Assembly (NCBI GenBank): GCA_964626885.1
Contig: CAZVJA010000003.1
Span: forward strand, 13,829 to 77,828
Length of the DNA: 64,000 nt
Source: CAZVJA01 sp964626885
Lineage (GTDB): Bacteria; Planctomycetota; Planctomycetia; Planctomycetales; Planctomycetaceae
Direction of reading: 5' to 3'
The position numbers and the translations under genes are program-made. The notes beneath the pieces are model-generated. The model worked only from the letters and a program-made list of their open reading frames with translations, had not been told where the DNA came from and ran no database searches. Positions 8,597 through 18,120 of this stretch are shown here, piece by piece (position 1 is the first letter of the stretch; every line of letters begins with the position of its first letter).

Positions 8597-10378
8597 TCAG
8601 CGCTGTGACACGTCGATTCCCATCATCCGCATCAGTTCGATGGCGTTGCTGCGTTGCACGATTCCCGCCCGAATACGGTAGTCGAACGTCATTTGCCCGT
8701 TCTCGACATGGTCTTCAAAGTGCAGGTTCACCGCGGGTGCGCCGAGACTATCAGCAAGTTTTGTCATCGCCAGGTCATGGGTTGTCACCAAACCAATCGC
8801 GTCTCTCTGCACGAGAGTTTGCAGCACGGCTTCGGCTCCCAGGCATCGATCGTGCGAGTTCGTTCCTTGCAGCAATTCGTCGAGCAGGAACAGCAAGGGC
8901 GGCGAGTCTCCCGCCAGTTTGACCACCGTCTGCAACCGCCGGAGGGATGTGTAAAACAAGGAGCGGTGATCTTGCAACGAGTCGATCACCCGCATGACGG
9001 TACCGAGACGCAACGGCGTCAATCGTAGTTTTTCCGCCCGGACCGGCGCACCAGCCAATGCAAGAATCGTGTTTGTACCCACCGTCCGCAACATCGTGCT
9101 CTTTCCCGACATATTCGATCCACTGATGATCGCCACGCGGGTACTCTTGCTGAGTGAGAGATCGTTTCGCACCGCTTCTTTCTCGGGAAGAAGCGGATGG
9201 GCCAGCCCGGTCCCCTCAAAGCAGGCATCCCCGTCGATCAGTTCCGGTAACTTGTCGTCCGGATGTTCCCAGGCGTGGTTTGCCAGCGACAGCAGTGCCT
9301 CCAGTTCGCCCACGGATGACAACCACACCACGACCGACGGTCCGATGCCGCCGCGCCAGCATTCGATTGCATGGACGAGATGCACCGGCAGGCAGAGCAA
9401 AAATCCCAACGGTGCGAAAAACTGGTTCTTTAAACAGTTGTCGAGATAACCGATCAATTGCTGCAATCGCGCCACATGCCACGAAGGAGGGCGCCCTTCG
9501 GTCCGTAAACGATCGTGGAGTTCGCAAAGCGAGCGATCCTGGAATTTCTCGCTCTCCAGCACAGCGAGCACTTGTGAAAGAATTTCCAGCCCCGAAGCCG
9601 CCTCGTCAGCTGTAACCGCCAGCGCGCGAATCCGACGGCCGATGGAAAAGAGAATGGCCCACTGAATTAACAACACCATCAAGGGAACGGATAGCCCCCA
9701 ATATCGAATCAGCAATCCACCGATCGCGACAATGGATGCGGTCGCCGTAACACCCGCGAGCAGGCGCAGCCCCGGACTGATCGGCTCGGCCGGTTTCTCG
9801 CACCAGCGGCGCAACCGATTCTGATCTAATAAGTCGTGCACTTCCGCATCGAGGAGCGCCAGTTTCTCGCGGAGTTCCAGTTTCTGACGAAGTTCGCCGA
9901 TCGCCCCATGCCGTGACCGAATTGTCTCGACCGAGGAGGGATTCAATAGCCAATCGGCGAGTGCATCTTCACCCAGGCGCGTCCGAGCCCGGCAGAGCAG
10001 CTGAAACAATGATCCGCCGCCGAACAGGTCAAGATCCGAAGCGAAGGGATGTTCGACGTCGAGGTACCGCCCCCCAGTCGTGCCAACCCCCATCCAGCGC
10101 CCCTCCAGGCGGGCAATCGCTGCTGTGTAGTACGCTGCGGCACGACGCGCGCGATCCAGACGGCGGAGCACTCTTCCATGCATCAACACCAACCCGACAA
10201 ACACCGCGACGAACGGCAGAACGAGCAATGCCGAGAGATCTTCCGAAATGAGCGCAATCCCAAGAACGGTCAGTCCCGAGATGAAGGTGATGCCGCGCGC
10301 GGTCGAAAGCCGACCATCAAGCCGTGAGCACTGCTCGACGTCTCGTTGAAAGTCCGACAGGCGCCGCTGATATTCCAC
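8597..10378 (-). CDS. Membrane-associated MutS-family ATPase
   Basis: The C-terminal ~200 residues are a MutS ABC-type ATPase: Walker A GSNMSGKST (about 420-428), Walker B LLFLLDELLQGTNS (about 495-508), and the H-loop VTTHD. The N-terminal half is not like MutS1: two predicted membrane helices near residues 25-65 and another pair near 205-250 sit where mismatch-recognition domains would be, and no FxE mismatch motif is seen. This fits the uncharacterised membrane MutS relatives of Bacteroidetes and Planctomycetes, so a role in mismatch repair should not be assumed. The start is GTG 10378; the frame is open further upstream but without ATG, and no clear ribosome binding site is visible. It follows the isomerase gene by 95 bases on the same strand. 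Confidence 0.85.
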   Translation of the reverse strand: MEYQRRLSDFQRDVEQCSRLDGRLSTARGITFISGLTVLGIALISEDLSALLVLPFVAVFVGLVLMHGRVLRRLDRARRAAAYYTAAIARLEGRWMGVGTTGGRYLDVEHPFASDLDLFGGGSLFQLLCRARTRLGEDALADWLLNPSSVETIRSRHGAIGELRQKLELREKLALLDAEVHDLLDQNRLRRWCEKPAEPISPGLRLLAGVTATASIVAIGGLLIRYWGLSVPLMVLLIQWAILFSIGRRIRALAVTADEAASGLEILSQVLAVLESEKFQDRSLCELHDRLRTEGRPPSWHVARLQQLIGYLDNCLKNQFFAPLGFLLCLPVHLVHAIECWRGGIGPSVVVWLSSVGELEALLSLANHAWEHPDDKLPELIDGDACFEGTGLAHPLLPEKEAVRNDLSLSKSTRVAIISGSNMSGKSTMLRTVGTNTILALAGAPVRAEKLRLTPLRLGTVMRVIDSLQDHRSLFYTSLRRLQTVVKLAGDSPPLLFLLDELLQGTNSHDRCLGAEAVLQTLVQRDAIGLVTTHDLAMTKLADSLGAPAVNLHFEDHVENGQMTFDYRIRAGIVQRSNAIELMRMMGIDVSQR

Positions 10379-10473
10379 GTGCGGGGAAGTCGACGCTGAG
10401 GCGGCGGCGCTCAGCGACTTGTCGGGACGCGGGGGCTCGGCGGGCAGATTCAGTTCTCCGAATGGAATACCCG

Positions 10474-11403
10474 TTACGCGGACTGCAACTCGTCGCGGAC
10501 TCGTTCGAGCAGCGCCTTCGTCGCATCGACCCCCTCTTTTTCGCCAAGTTTTTGGCCTTCGTACTCGATGCCGACAAACCCACGATACCCGGCTGCAAGC
10601 ACGATCTTCAGCATCCGACGATAATCGGTGCCGGTTTCGTTCCCTTGGCCGTCAAAGTCGTGAGACTTTGCACTGACCCCCTTAGCGAACGGCATCATTT
10701 CCTCGACCCCCTTGTAGCGGTCGTAGGTCTTGCCGTCCCCCAGATTGAAATTGCCGAAATCAGGCAATGTCCCGCAACGGGGATGATCGACCTGCTTGAT
10801 GACAGACGACAGCCACGCGCCATTGGACGACAACCCGCCGTGGTTTTCAACGATCACATTGATGTCGTGCGTCGCTCCGAACTCCGTCAAGCGCCGTAAC
10901 CCGTCGGCGGCGAGTTTCCTCTGCTCGTCGTAGGTGCCGCTGCTGCGGGCATTCACACGGATTGAGTGGCAGCCGAGATATTTGGCCGCCTCGACCCACT
11001 TGTGATGATTCTCCACCGCTTCAGCCCGCTTCTTCTCGCCGGGATCTCCCCGGTGCCCCTCGTTGTCGATCATGATCAGCAGGCTCTTGACCCCCTCCCC
11101 CTCAGCGCGCTTGTTCATTTCCGCCAAGTAATCCTGGTCGCGGGCTTTGTCCTTGAAGAACTGGTTCACGTACTCGAGTCCTTCAATGCCGTGCACCTGC
11201 TTCGCAACCCGCGCGAAATCGAGGTTGTTCATCTTTCCGGCGAAGAGGGACCGATGGTAAGACCATTGCGCCAGCGAAATCTCGAACAGCGGCTTTTTCT
11301 CCGCCGCAAACACGGACCGGCCAATAAGCGGAACGGTGCCCGCAGCAACGAGCATCTGTGCCGAGGATCTCAGGAATTGACGTCGAGATGCGGATGTCAG
11401 CAT
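10474..11403 (-). CDS. Tat-exported sugar phosphate isomerase/epimerase family protein (xylose isomerase-like TIM barrel)
   Basis: A 309-residue protein with a twin-arginine-type leader (SRRQFLRSS followed by a hydrophobic stretch, predicted to end near FAAEKKP). The body matches AP endonuclease family 2 / hydroxypyruvate-isomerase-like TIM barrels: LLIMIDNEG, AAKYLGCHSIRVNARSSG, VIVENHGGLSSN, CGTLPDFGNFN and the closing FVGIEYEGQKLGEKEG, which supply the usual metal-binding Glu, Asp and His residues. The substrate is unknown; such proteins are very abundant in planctomycetes. ATG 11403 is preceded by AAAGGG. It lies downstream of a divergent-strand ceramidase gene and beside an MFS carrier gene on its own strand, which suggests sugar or sugar-acid metabolism. 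Confidence 0.85.
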   Translation of the reverse strand: MLTSASRRQFLRSSAQMLVAAGTVPLIGRSVFAAEKKPLFEISLAQWSYHRSLFAGKMNNLDFARVAKQVHGIEGLEYVNQFFKDKARDQDYLAEMNKRAEGEGVKSLLIMIDNEGHRGDPGEKKRAEAVENHHKWVEAAKYLGCHSIRVNARSSGTYDEQRKLAADGLRRLTEFGATHDINVIVENHGGLSSNGAWLSSVIKQVDHPRCGTLPDFGNFNLGDGKTYDRYKGVEEMMPFAKGVSAKSHDFDGQGNETGTDYRRMLKIVLAAGYRGFVGIEYEGQKLGEKEGVDATKALLERVRDELQSA

Positions 11404-11511
11404 GATGAACGATCCCTTTCAACAAACAGGCGGGGATGCTCGAAAGTTATAGCGATCGATTGAGGAAGTCGGCTGTCGAAAGATCGATTATACGCCGCGC
11501 GACCGGGCACC

Positions 11512-12942
11512 TCAATCATGCGGTTCTTCATCTCCCGGTCGGTCGAAAACCGTGCCGCTGGGATTGAATAACAGCCAGAATACCGCCGCCGCCAGATAGG
11601 TCAGCGCGAACAGAATAAGGACGGAATCCCAGCTGTTGGTGAAATTCCGTACCATCGGAACCGCCACGGAGAATGCAAACGCGCCAATGCTCCCACTCAT
11701 GTTCATCGCGCCAAACACCGTCGAGACATGCTTGCCCCCCATCTCGATCGACAATGCGTAACTCGTCGGTCCCGCGACCGCGGCACACAACGATCCGGCA
11801 CTAATCACCAAAACGGCGGATGTGGCATCCTCGACGAACCAAGCTCCCAGAATCAATACCCCCGAGAGTGCCAGTCCGAAGATCGAAACCCCCTGTCGGG
11901 CAATCTTGCGGCTTCCCGTGCTGACGAGCAGCCGATCAGAAACCGCGCCACCGCCGAGCGTCCCGACGAATGTCGCTAGCACAGGCAAACTCGACAACAT
12001 GCCCGACTCCGAGACGGAGATACTTCGCGTCTCCTGCAAGTAAGTCGGAAACCAGCTCGCATAAAACATGTAGGCCGCCGCTCGACAGAACTGCTGCGCG
12101 CAAAACGCCCACATCGGCCAGCTTGTGAGCAAAACTCCCCAGGGAACCGGTTCCTTGGCGGGCGTCGAGGACTCCTCACCGTCTTTCAAGTCATCGGATT
12201 CGATGATGGAGGACGACGTGTGCTGCTTGAATGCGGAGATCAGTTGCAGTTCTTCAGAATTCACTCCGGAATGGTCCCGCGGATTATCGCGAAACCATCC
12301 ATAGTACGCACCGGCCCAGAGGAACCCCGGCAGACTGTAAAGAAACAGAATCAGAGGCCAACCGAGACTGTACCCGACGAGCAATCCCGTCAACCAAGCC
12401 GCGAACATCCCTCCGACTTGCTGAAATGCGGACAGCCAGCCGGTTGCGAGTGCCCAATGCGAACCGGGAAACCAGCCGTGAATGACCACTGCTGAGCAAG
12501 GAAAAATCCCGGCCTGTGCCGCCCCCGCCACCAGGCGCGCGACCAGCAATGCCACGCATGCCCCCAGCGCCCATCCCGCGGTGAGAGATTCGCTACCGTC
12601 GCGCAGCGCCAGCAATCCGAACCCGACGGCAGCAGTCACCACGGTTGCCACCGACCACAGGGTCGAGAGCACCGGCAGCGCGATCCTCGCCCCCCAGCGA
12701 TCGCCGACCCACCCTCCGGGAATCTGAAACAAGCCATACGTCAGGAAGAAGATTCCGATGATCCACCCCATCTGCCCTTCGCTGAGTCCGAGGTCGGCGC
12801 GGATGGTGCTCTCCAGCACCGCGATGGAGTTCCGTTGGATGTAGGCAATGGTGGCCGCGGCGCACAGCCAAGAAAGCACGAAGTACCGCGCGATTGTCGG
12901 AGGAGCGTTCCGTTCCCGATCCTCGTGCAGCGGGGGTGACAT
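11512..12942 (-). CDS. MFS transporter, anion:cation symporter-type
   Basis: A 476-residue, 12-helix major facilitator. The first half has IIGIFFLTYGLFQIPGGWVGDRWGARIALP, the A-loop-like motif expected between helices 2 and 3, and GAAQAGIFPCSAVVIHGWFP, which resembles the ACS/sialate-glucarate-phthalate group. A central cytoplasmic loop of about 45 charged residues precedes the second six helices. The substrate is probably an organic anion such as a sugar acid, but this is an inference. AGGAG lies 5 bases before ATG 12942. Transcription runs towards the isomerase gene 108 bases away, and away from the ceramidase-like gene. Confidence 0.85.
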   Translation of the reverse strand: MSPPLHEDRERNAPPTIARYFVLSWLCAAATIAYIQRNSIAVLESTIRADLGLSEGQMGWIIGIFFLTYGLFQIPGGWVGDRWGARIALPVLSTLWSVATVVTAAVGFGLLALRDGSESLTAGWALGACVALLVARLVAGAAQAGIFPCSAVVIHGWFPGSHWALATGWLSAFQQVGGMFAAWLTGLLVGYSLGWPLILFLYSLPGFLWAGAYYGWFRDNPRDHSGVNSEELQLISAFKQHTSSSIIESDDLKDGEESSTPAKEPVPWGVLLTSWPMWAFCAQQFCRAAAYMFYASWFPTYLQETRSISVSESGMLSSLPVLATFVGTLGGGAVSDRLLVSTGSRKIARQGVSIFGLALSGVLILGAWFVEDATSAVLVISAGSLCAAVAGPTSYALSIEMGGKHVSTVFGAMNMSGSIGAFAFSVAVPMVRNFTNSWDSVLILFALTYLAAAVFWLLFNPSGTVFDRPGDEEPHD

Positions 12943-13043
12943 GCGTGCTCCTGAAGAAAAACGAGCGTCTCATGAATCGAACCGGAGTCAAGTGTTCACA
13001 GTCTGTCGCAGCGGGCGGCGCATCGCAAGAGGGGACATCCCGT

Positions 13044-13062
13044 TCCGCGGATTCCCCGCGGA
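13044..13062. promoter_or_regulatory. Perfect inverted repeat in the MFS/ceramidase divergent intergenic region
   Basis: TCCGCGG and CCGCGGA, separated by ATTCC, form a perfect 7-base dyad between two divergent genes. Its position would suit an operator controlling either gene, but no regulator is encoded nearby and the functional reading is speculative. Confidence 0.3.
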
Positions 13063-13177
13063 TTTGAACCTTTCATACCACAATTGCTTGTCATGCCACG
13101 ATTCACTGCTCAGAATCGAGAAAACGACGCACCGTGCCGACCCGATCTGATTTTCGTTCGGATTCCTGGAGATGCCA

Positions 13178-14566
13178 ATGTTCCGACAGACTTCGCGATG
13201 TGGTTTTCTTCCCGCGGTTGTGGCGGCCCTGTTGTCGTTCGCGTGCTCTGGCAGACTTCTAGCCGCCGACGGCACCTGGAAAGCCGGTGCCGCCAGAACC
13301 GTGATGACCCCCGCAAAGCCGATGTGGATGGCGGGCTACGGAAGCCGCGATCATGTTGCAGAAGGGAAGGAACACGATCTCTACATCCGTGCGCTGGCTC
13401 TCGAAGACGCCGCCGGGCATCGCGCGGTTGTGGTATCGACCGACACGGTCGGCATTCAGCAGTCGGTTTATGAAAACACCTGTCGCGCTCTCAAAGAGAA
13501 ATACGGTCTCGACCGCTCGCAGATCATGATCAATGCTTCACATACGCACTGTGGTCCCGTGCTCCGCCGCGCGCTTCACGACGCTTATCCACTCGACGAA
13601 CAGCAGCTCAAGCTCATCGAAGAGTACACAGTGGAATTTGAGGGGTTGCTCGTGAAGACGATCGGTGATGCACTCGATCGACTTGCCCCGGCATCCGTTT
13701 CCGTCGGCCAGGGAAGTACCGACTTCGCCGTCAATCGCCGCAATAATCCCGAAGCCGATGTTCCCCAGCTTCGGGAACAAGGTAAGCTCAAAGGTCCGGT
13801 TGATCATTCCGTTCCCGTGCTGGCTGCCCATTCAACCGATGGAAAACTAATTGCCGTCGTGTTCGGCTACGCCTGCCACAATACGACGCTCAGCTACTAC
13901 AAGTGGTGCGGAGATTACGCCGGCTTCGCGCAGCTGAACCTCGAAGCGGCCCACCCTGACGCCGTCGCCATGTTCCACATGGGATGCGGGGCCGATCAGA
14001 ACCCCCTTCCCCGGCGAACCGTGGAGCTGGCGCAGAAGTACGGATCGATGCTCTCCTCTGCCGTCGATGAAACACTTGTGACGCAGATGAAGCCGCTCAA
14101 ACCGACGTTGCGCACCGAGTTCGAGATGCTCTCCCTCAACTTGGGAGCGGCTCCGACGCGCGAAGAACTGACGAAAATAGCTGCCGAATCACCGAGCTAC
14201 CAGCAGCGCTGGGCATCACGATTGCTCAAGGAAATGGACGCCGGGAAGGAATTCATCCGCACGTATCCTTACCCCGTGCAGGCGTGGTCCCTTGGCGGCA
14301 AGCAGCTCTGGATTTCGCTCGGCGGCGAGGTGGTTGTCGATTACTCGCTGGCGATCAAAAAAGAATTGGGTGACGACGTCTGGGTCACCGGCTACGCGAA
14401 CGACGTGATGGCCTACATCCCCTCCGTGAGAGTTCTTGACGAAGGGGGCTATGAAGGGAACACATCGATGATGGTCTACGGCCTGCCGGCACACCGCTGG
14501 GGCAACGATATCGAAGAACTGATCCTCGGCACGGTGCGGCGCGTGAGCACCAGCGCTCGGAAGTAA
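13178..14566 (+). CDS. Neutral/alkaline non-lysosomal ceramidase-like exported protein
   Basis: A 462-residue exported protein with a signal peptide (hydrophobic AVVAALLSFACSGRLLAA). It carries the N-terminal domain pattern of neutral ceramidases: AGAARTVMTPAKPMWMAGYG, LYIRALALED, INASHTHCGPV (metal-binding His pair in the S-HTH element) and VFGYACHNTTL. Only the N-terminal catalytic-type domain is present, as in many planctomycete homologues, so activity on ceramide is uncertain. Two ATGs compete: 13172 and 13178. I prefer 13178 because GGAG at 13168-13171 is then 6 bases away. The gene is divergent from the MFS gene and convergent with the esterase. Confidence 0.85.
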   Translation: MFRQTSRCGFLPAVVAALLSFACSGRLLAADGTWKAGAARTVMTPAKPMWMAGYGSRDHVAEGKEHDLYIRALALEDAAGHRAVVVSTDTVGIQQSVYENTCRALKEKYGLDRSQIMINASHTHCGPVLRRALHDAYPLDEQQLKLIEEYTVEFEGLLVKTIGDALDRLAPASVSVGQGSTDFAVNRRNNPEADVPQLREQGKLKGPVDHSVPVLAAHSTDGKLIAVVFGYACHNTTLSYYKWCGDYAGFAQLNLEAAHPDAVAMFHMGCGADQNPLPRRTVELAQKYGSMLSSAVDETLVTQMKPLKPTLRTEFEMLSLNLGAAPTREELTKIAAESPSYQQRWASRLLKEMDAGKEFIRTYPYPVQAWSLGGKQLWISLGGEVVVDYSLAIKKELGDDVWVTGYANDVMAYIPSVRVLDEGGYEGNTSMMVYGLPAHRWGNDIEELILGTVRRVSTSARK

Positions 14567-14591
14567 CGAGACGGCCTCGACGCGGCGTTTG

Positions 14592-15617
14592 CTACTTCGG
14601 CAACGGTAAATTCGCCGCGAGGAAACGATCGATAAACCACGTACAGCGGTCATTGACCGGTGCGGCGACGTCCATCGCGTGCGGCCAGCCGGGAAGACGA
14701 TCGTAAATGTACGTCACGCCGACTCCCTTCAACTTCTCCGCCAGAAGATCGGACTGCTCGATCGGGACGATCGCATCCACCGTGCCGTGCAAAATGAGAG
14801 TCGGCGGGTCATCTTTGCTGACGTAGGTCAGCGGCGACGCTTTCTTGAACAGATCCGGTGCTTGCTTGTAGGTCTTTCCTTCGAGAAATGCCATGACGAC
14901 GCTGTTCTCGTGTGCAATCGGCTTGGTGAGGTCGGTCGGGCCGTACAGATTGACGACCGCCTGCACCCGGCTGCTGACGCCCTTATTCCCAGCGTCGCCT
15001 TCAAACTCGCCCACCTCGGAACTGTAGCCGGCCATCATCGAGAGGTATCCGCCGGCCGAACCGCCGATCGTGCAGAGATGATCAGGATCGATTTTGTATT
15101 TCTCGGCGTTGGCGCGCAAGTAGCGGATGGCGGTCTTCACGTCCTGCACCGCCGCGGGGAAATACGCTTCTTGCGAGAGGCGATATGTGACCGTCGCGGC
15201 GATGTATCCTTTCGAGGCATAACGCTGGCAGTAGAACCGATAATCGTTCCGCTTGCCGGCACGCCAGCCGCCGCCATGAATGAAAACGAGCGCCGGCACC
15301 GGCTTCGTCAGGTTTTTCGGCCGGTACATATCGAGCTGCAAGCTCTTGTCGCCGACCTTGGCGTATTCGATGTTCCCCGTGACCTCCACGTTTTCCGGCG
15401 TGGGGGCAAAGAGGTTCGCAATCGGAACCTTCCCCGACTTCGTGGCATTCACCGCTTCTTCTTCCGACGTAAAACCAGCTGGGGGAGCTGGAGGCGTCTC
15501 TTTCAGGGTTGCCAGCCCGGTGCCCGTGGTGATCGCCGGCTCGTCAGCGAGGCACGGCAGAGTGCCCAGTGCAAGGAAGACAAGGAAACATGCAAGATAC
15601 TGCCGTCGAAGACTCAT
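14592..15617 (-). CDS. Exported alpha/beta hydrolase (esterase/lipase, BD-FAE-like)
   Basis: A 341-residue secreted hydrolase with a signal peptide ending near CLADEP. Hallmarks of the hormone-sensitive-lipase-like/feruloyl-esterase group are present: oxyanion-hole VFIHGGGWRAG, nucleophile elbow TIGGSAGGYLSMMA (Ser), the acid in LILHGTVDAIVP (Asp) and a catalytic His in GWPHAMDVA near the C-terminus. It is likely to deacylate plant-derived carbohydrates or other esters; the substrate is not known. It ends 25 bases from the convergent ceramidase-like gene. Confidence 0.85.
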   Translation of the reverse strand: MSLRRQYLACFLVFLALGTLPCLADEPAITTGTGLATLKETPPAPPAGFTSEEEAVNATKSGKVPIANLFAPTPENVEVTGNIEYAKVGDKSLQLDMYRPKNLTKPVPALVFIHGGGWRAGKRNDYRFYCQRYASKGYIAATVTYRLSQEAYFPAAVQDVKTAIRYLRANAEKYKIDPDHLCTIGGSAGGYLSMMAGYSSEVGEFEGDAGNKGVSSRVQAVVNLYGPTDLTKPIAHENSVVMAFLEGKTYKQAPDLFKKASPLTYVSKDDPPTLILHGTVDAIVPIEQSDLLAEKLKGVGVTYIYDRLPGWPHAMDVAAPVNDRCTWFIDRFLAANLPLPK

Positions 15618-15814
15618 GAAATAGGTTCCGTTTTGTCGTGTCGTTTACGTGAGCAGATTAGATACGCGGTCGCCCAACTTTCCTTGGCCAGGGAGCTTGT
15701 GTCTCACCCTCTGAGTCGAGCATAACGTTTGTGGGAATCATCAGCCAGCTTTGAGGTCGCACCTCGAGATGTGGTTACCGCGTACGTGCAACTCTGGTTT
15801 CAGTGATTCCCTGT

Positions 15815-17038
15815 TTAAACCGCGATTCGTCGTTCCTGCCGGGCGAGCGCAAAGGAAAGAAGCCCGGCGCAGACGGCAAATCCCGCGAGGGTGCCGTAGA
15901 TCAGTCGGTTGTCCTGTGTCAGTCCCGCGAACGCGGGGCCGAGGGCCCCTATCCCGAATCCCACCATGTTGCTGAACCCGTATCCCACGCTGCGTCGGGC
16001 CGGCGGCACGTATTGTGCAATCAGGCTGTTGTAGATCGGCTGCGTCATGAAGTGAAAGAACGCTACGGTGCATGCCGCCGCAACCCTCATGACCCCCTCC
16101 GCAAACCCCACCCAAACGAGAGCAGGTGCCGCCGCAAACATGATGATGGAGAGCTGCCATTCCATCCGCCCGGGACGGGCGATGCGGCCGGCAAGCGCCT
16201 GGCCGACCAGAGCGCACATCATCACGAGGGTCGTGAGGAAATTCCGCAGACTTTCGGGACTGACCGCTGAGGCAGAATCCCCCTCTCGCTTGAGTATCCC
16301 CGGCAGATAGTCCCCCACGCTGTCCAGATAGCGCGGCAAGAAATGAACGAACGCGCCGTAGATCACTCCGGCCGTCGCCCCCACTGTCACCAGCAGAAAG
16401 TAACTCCGCCACGAGTATCGGTCTTCACGGCCATGCGACGCATGAACGTTGGTCATTGCGGCGGACGGTTGCCGATGATGCTCAACCAGAAAGAGAGTGA
16501 GCAGAAATGCCAGCACGGCTCCCAGCAACGCCAGCAGCAGGTAATATTCCCGCCAGGTCACCGTGCGTGTGCTGAAAACGATTGCTGCAATAAAAGGAGC
16601 CCCTCCGATACCTATGGAACCGAAGATACCGTGCCAGCCAAGCGCTGCTCCCCGGTTTTCAGGGGTGGTTTCGTGTGAGATCAGCGAAAGCCCCGCCGGA
16701 TGGTAAATGCTCGCGAAAGAACCCATGCCGAACATCAACAGGAAGACGATGTTCAACGAACCGGCGGCCCAGGTTGCCGCCGACGTCAGGGCGCAACCCG
16801 CCAGATACAGGATCAACAAGGGTTTTGATCCATATCGATCCGCCAGCCACCCCGCCAACAGCGCTCCCAGCCCGAACGGCAGCCGCCACGCGCTCCCCAA
16901 CCAGCCCGTGACGCTCTTGCCGACATGGAACTCGTCACCGATCAACTGTTCGACGCTCGGCAGCGACAGCTCGTACACATGGACCAGCGCGTGGGCACAA
17001 GAAACAAGCAGCACCAGCCGGAAAGTTTGTCGCGACAT
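15815..17038 (-). CDS. MFS transporter
   Basis: A 407-residue major facilitator with 12 predicted membrane helices. The helix 2-3 motif GALLAGWLADRYGSKPLLILYL is clear, as are GMGSFASIYHPAGLSLISHE in helices 4-5 and RRSVGYGFSNMVGFGIGALGP in the second half. The frame extends 42 codons upstream, but the extension is polar and not membrane-like; ATG 17038 starts immediately before helix 1 (RLVLLVSCAHALVHVY). The carrier belongs to the fosmidomycin-resistance-like subgroup by general appearance, but its substrate cannot be assigned. It is divergent from the aldolase gene by 184 bases. Confidence 0.82.
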   Translation of the reverse strand: MSRQTFRLVLLVSCAHALVHVYELSLPSVEQLIGDEFHVGKSVTGWLGSAWRLPFGLGALLAGWLADRYGSKPLLILYLAGCALTSAATWAAGSLNIVFLLMFGMGSFASIYHPAGLSLISHETTPENRGAALGWHGIFGSIGIGGAPFIAAIVFSTRTVTWREYYLLLALLGAVLAFLLTLFLVEHHRQPSAAMTNVHASHGREDRYSWRSYFLLVTVGATAGVIYGAFVHFLPRYLDSVGDYLPGILKREGDSASAVSPESLRNFLTTLVMMCALVGQALAGRIARPGRMEWQLSIIMFAAAPALVWVGFAEGVMRVAAACTVAFFHFMTQPIYNSLIAQYVPPARRSVGYGFSNMVGFGIGALGPAFAGLTQDNRLIYGTLAGFAVCAGLLSFALARQERRIAV

Positions 17039-17222
17039 TCGAGCGTTTGACTTTCGGTCTTGGACGGGGAACAGTGGCATCACAACTCTCGACTCTTCCC
17101 GCGAAACTTTCAACCGTCGATTCGAATCTCCCCGCGAATTGTGAGTTGCCCCCGCGCTCGGCAATCCTCAGAATGAGCGAATTGTCCATGATCCGACCGT
17201 TTCCGCCACGAAAGCCACACCA

Positions 17223-18062
17223 ATGCGCCACAACCGACTTCGCGAACTGCTCAATGCCGGAAAACCGACCCTGGGAACGCATATTCACAGTTCCTGGCCA
17301 TCCATTTTTGAATTGGTCGGCCATTCCCGGATGTTCGACTACATCGAATTCGTGGCGGAATACGCTCCGTACGATCTGTATGCATTGGAGAACATCGGCC
17401 GGGCGATTGACCTCTTTCCGCATATGACCGCGATGATGAAGATCGAACAGGAGCCGCGTACCTACCTCACGATACGGGCAATCGGTTCGGGAATTCAAAA
17501 CGTGCTGTTCGCCGACCCGCGCAGCGTCGCGGACGTCGAGGAGTGTGTACGGGCCGTCCGGTCGGAATCACCGCACTGCAAGGGGCGTCACGGCGTCGGC
17601 ATGCGGCGCGACGTCGGGTTTGTTCTCGAAGCGGGAACTCCCGCCTTCGTGCAGGCGCTTGACGATGCGGTCATCGCGCTGATGATCGAGAAAGAGTCGG
17701 CCGTTGAGAATCTCGAAGCGCTGTTGTCGGTGAAAGGGGTCGACATGGTGCAGTTCGGCCCGGCCGACTATTCGATGAGCATCGGCCTGCCGGGACAATT
17801 CAAGCACCCGCGCGTCAAAGAGGCGGAACGGTACGTCAACGAAACCGCTCTCAAGATGGGAATTCATCCCCGCGCGGAAATCTCGCATCCCGATCAGGCG
17901 AAGGAATACCTTGATATGGGGGTGCAGCACTTCTGCATCGGCAACGACACGACGATTTTGTTCGACTGGTTCCGCAGCGCCGGCAAAGAGATGGGAAAGC
18001 TCGTCGGCCGCAGCCCGAGCGACGAAATTGGTGAGGATGATCGCCGCGGGTATCGCGGGTAA
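17223..18062 (+). CDS. HpcH/HpaI aldolase/citrate lyase family protein
   Basis: A 279-residue class II pyruvate aldolase-like protein. Family elements: GTHIHSSWPSIFELVGHS at the N-terminus, GVGMRRDVGF, the metal-binding IEKESAVENLEALL (Glu), and VDMVQFGPADYSMSIGLPG (Asp). Such enzymes cleave 2-keto-3-deoxy-sugar acids or 4-hydroxy-2-oxo acids to pyruvate and an aldehyde. The start ATG 17223 gives the normal N-terminus. The SDR gene follows after 58 bases on the same strand, so a two-step sugar-acid or hydroxy-acid pathway is plausible. Confidence 0.88.
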   Translation: MRHNRLRELLNAGKPTLGTHIHSSWPSIFELVGHSRMFDYIEFVAEYAPYDLYALENIGRAIDLFPHMTAMMKIEQEPRTYLTIRAIGSGIQNVLFADPRSVADVEECVRAVRSESPHCKGRHGVGMRRDVGFVLEAGTPAFVQALDDAVIALMIEKESAVENLEALLSVKGVDMVQFGPADYSMSIGLPGQFKHPRVKEAERYVNETALKMGIHPRAEISHPDQAKEYLDMGVQHFCIGNDTTILFDWFRSAGKEMGKLVGRSPSDEIGEDDRRGYRG

Positions 18063-18120
18063 ATTTTCCGCTTTCGTGGGTATGGCGATAGTGAATGAGA
18101 GACGATTCCGAGGTCGTTGA

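Noticed and set aside
14679..15725. 348-residue plus-strand open frame
   Set aside because: Antisense of the esterase gene, which has GGG and GGSAGG motifs.
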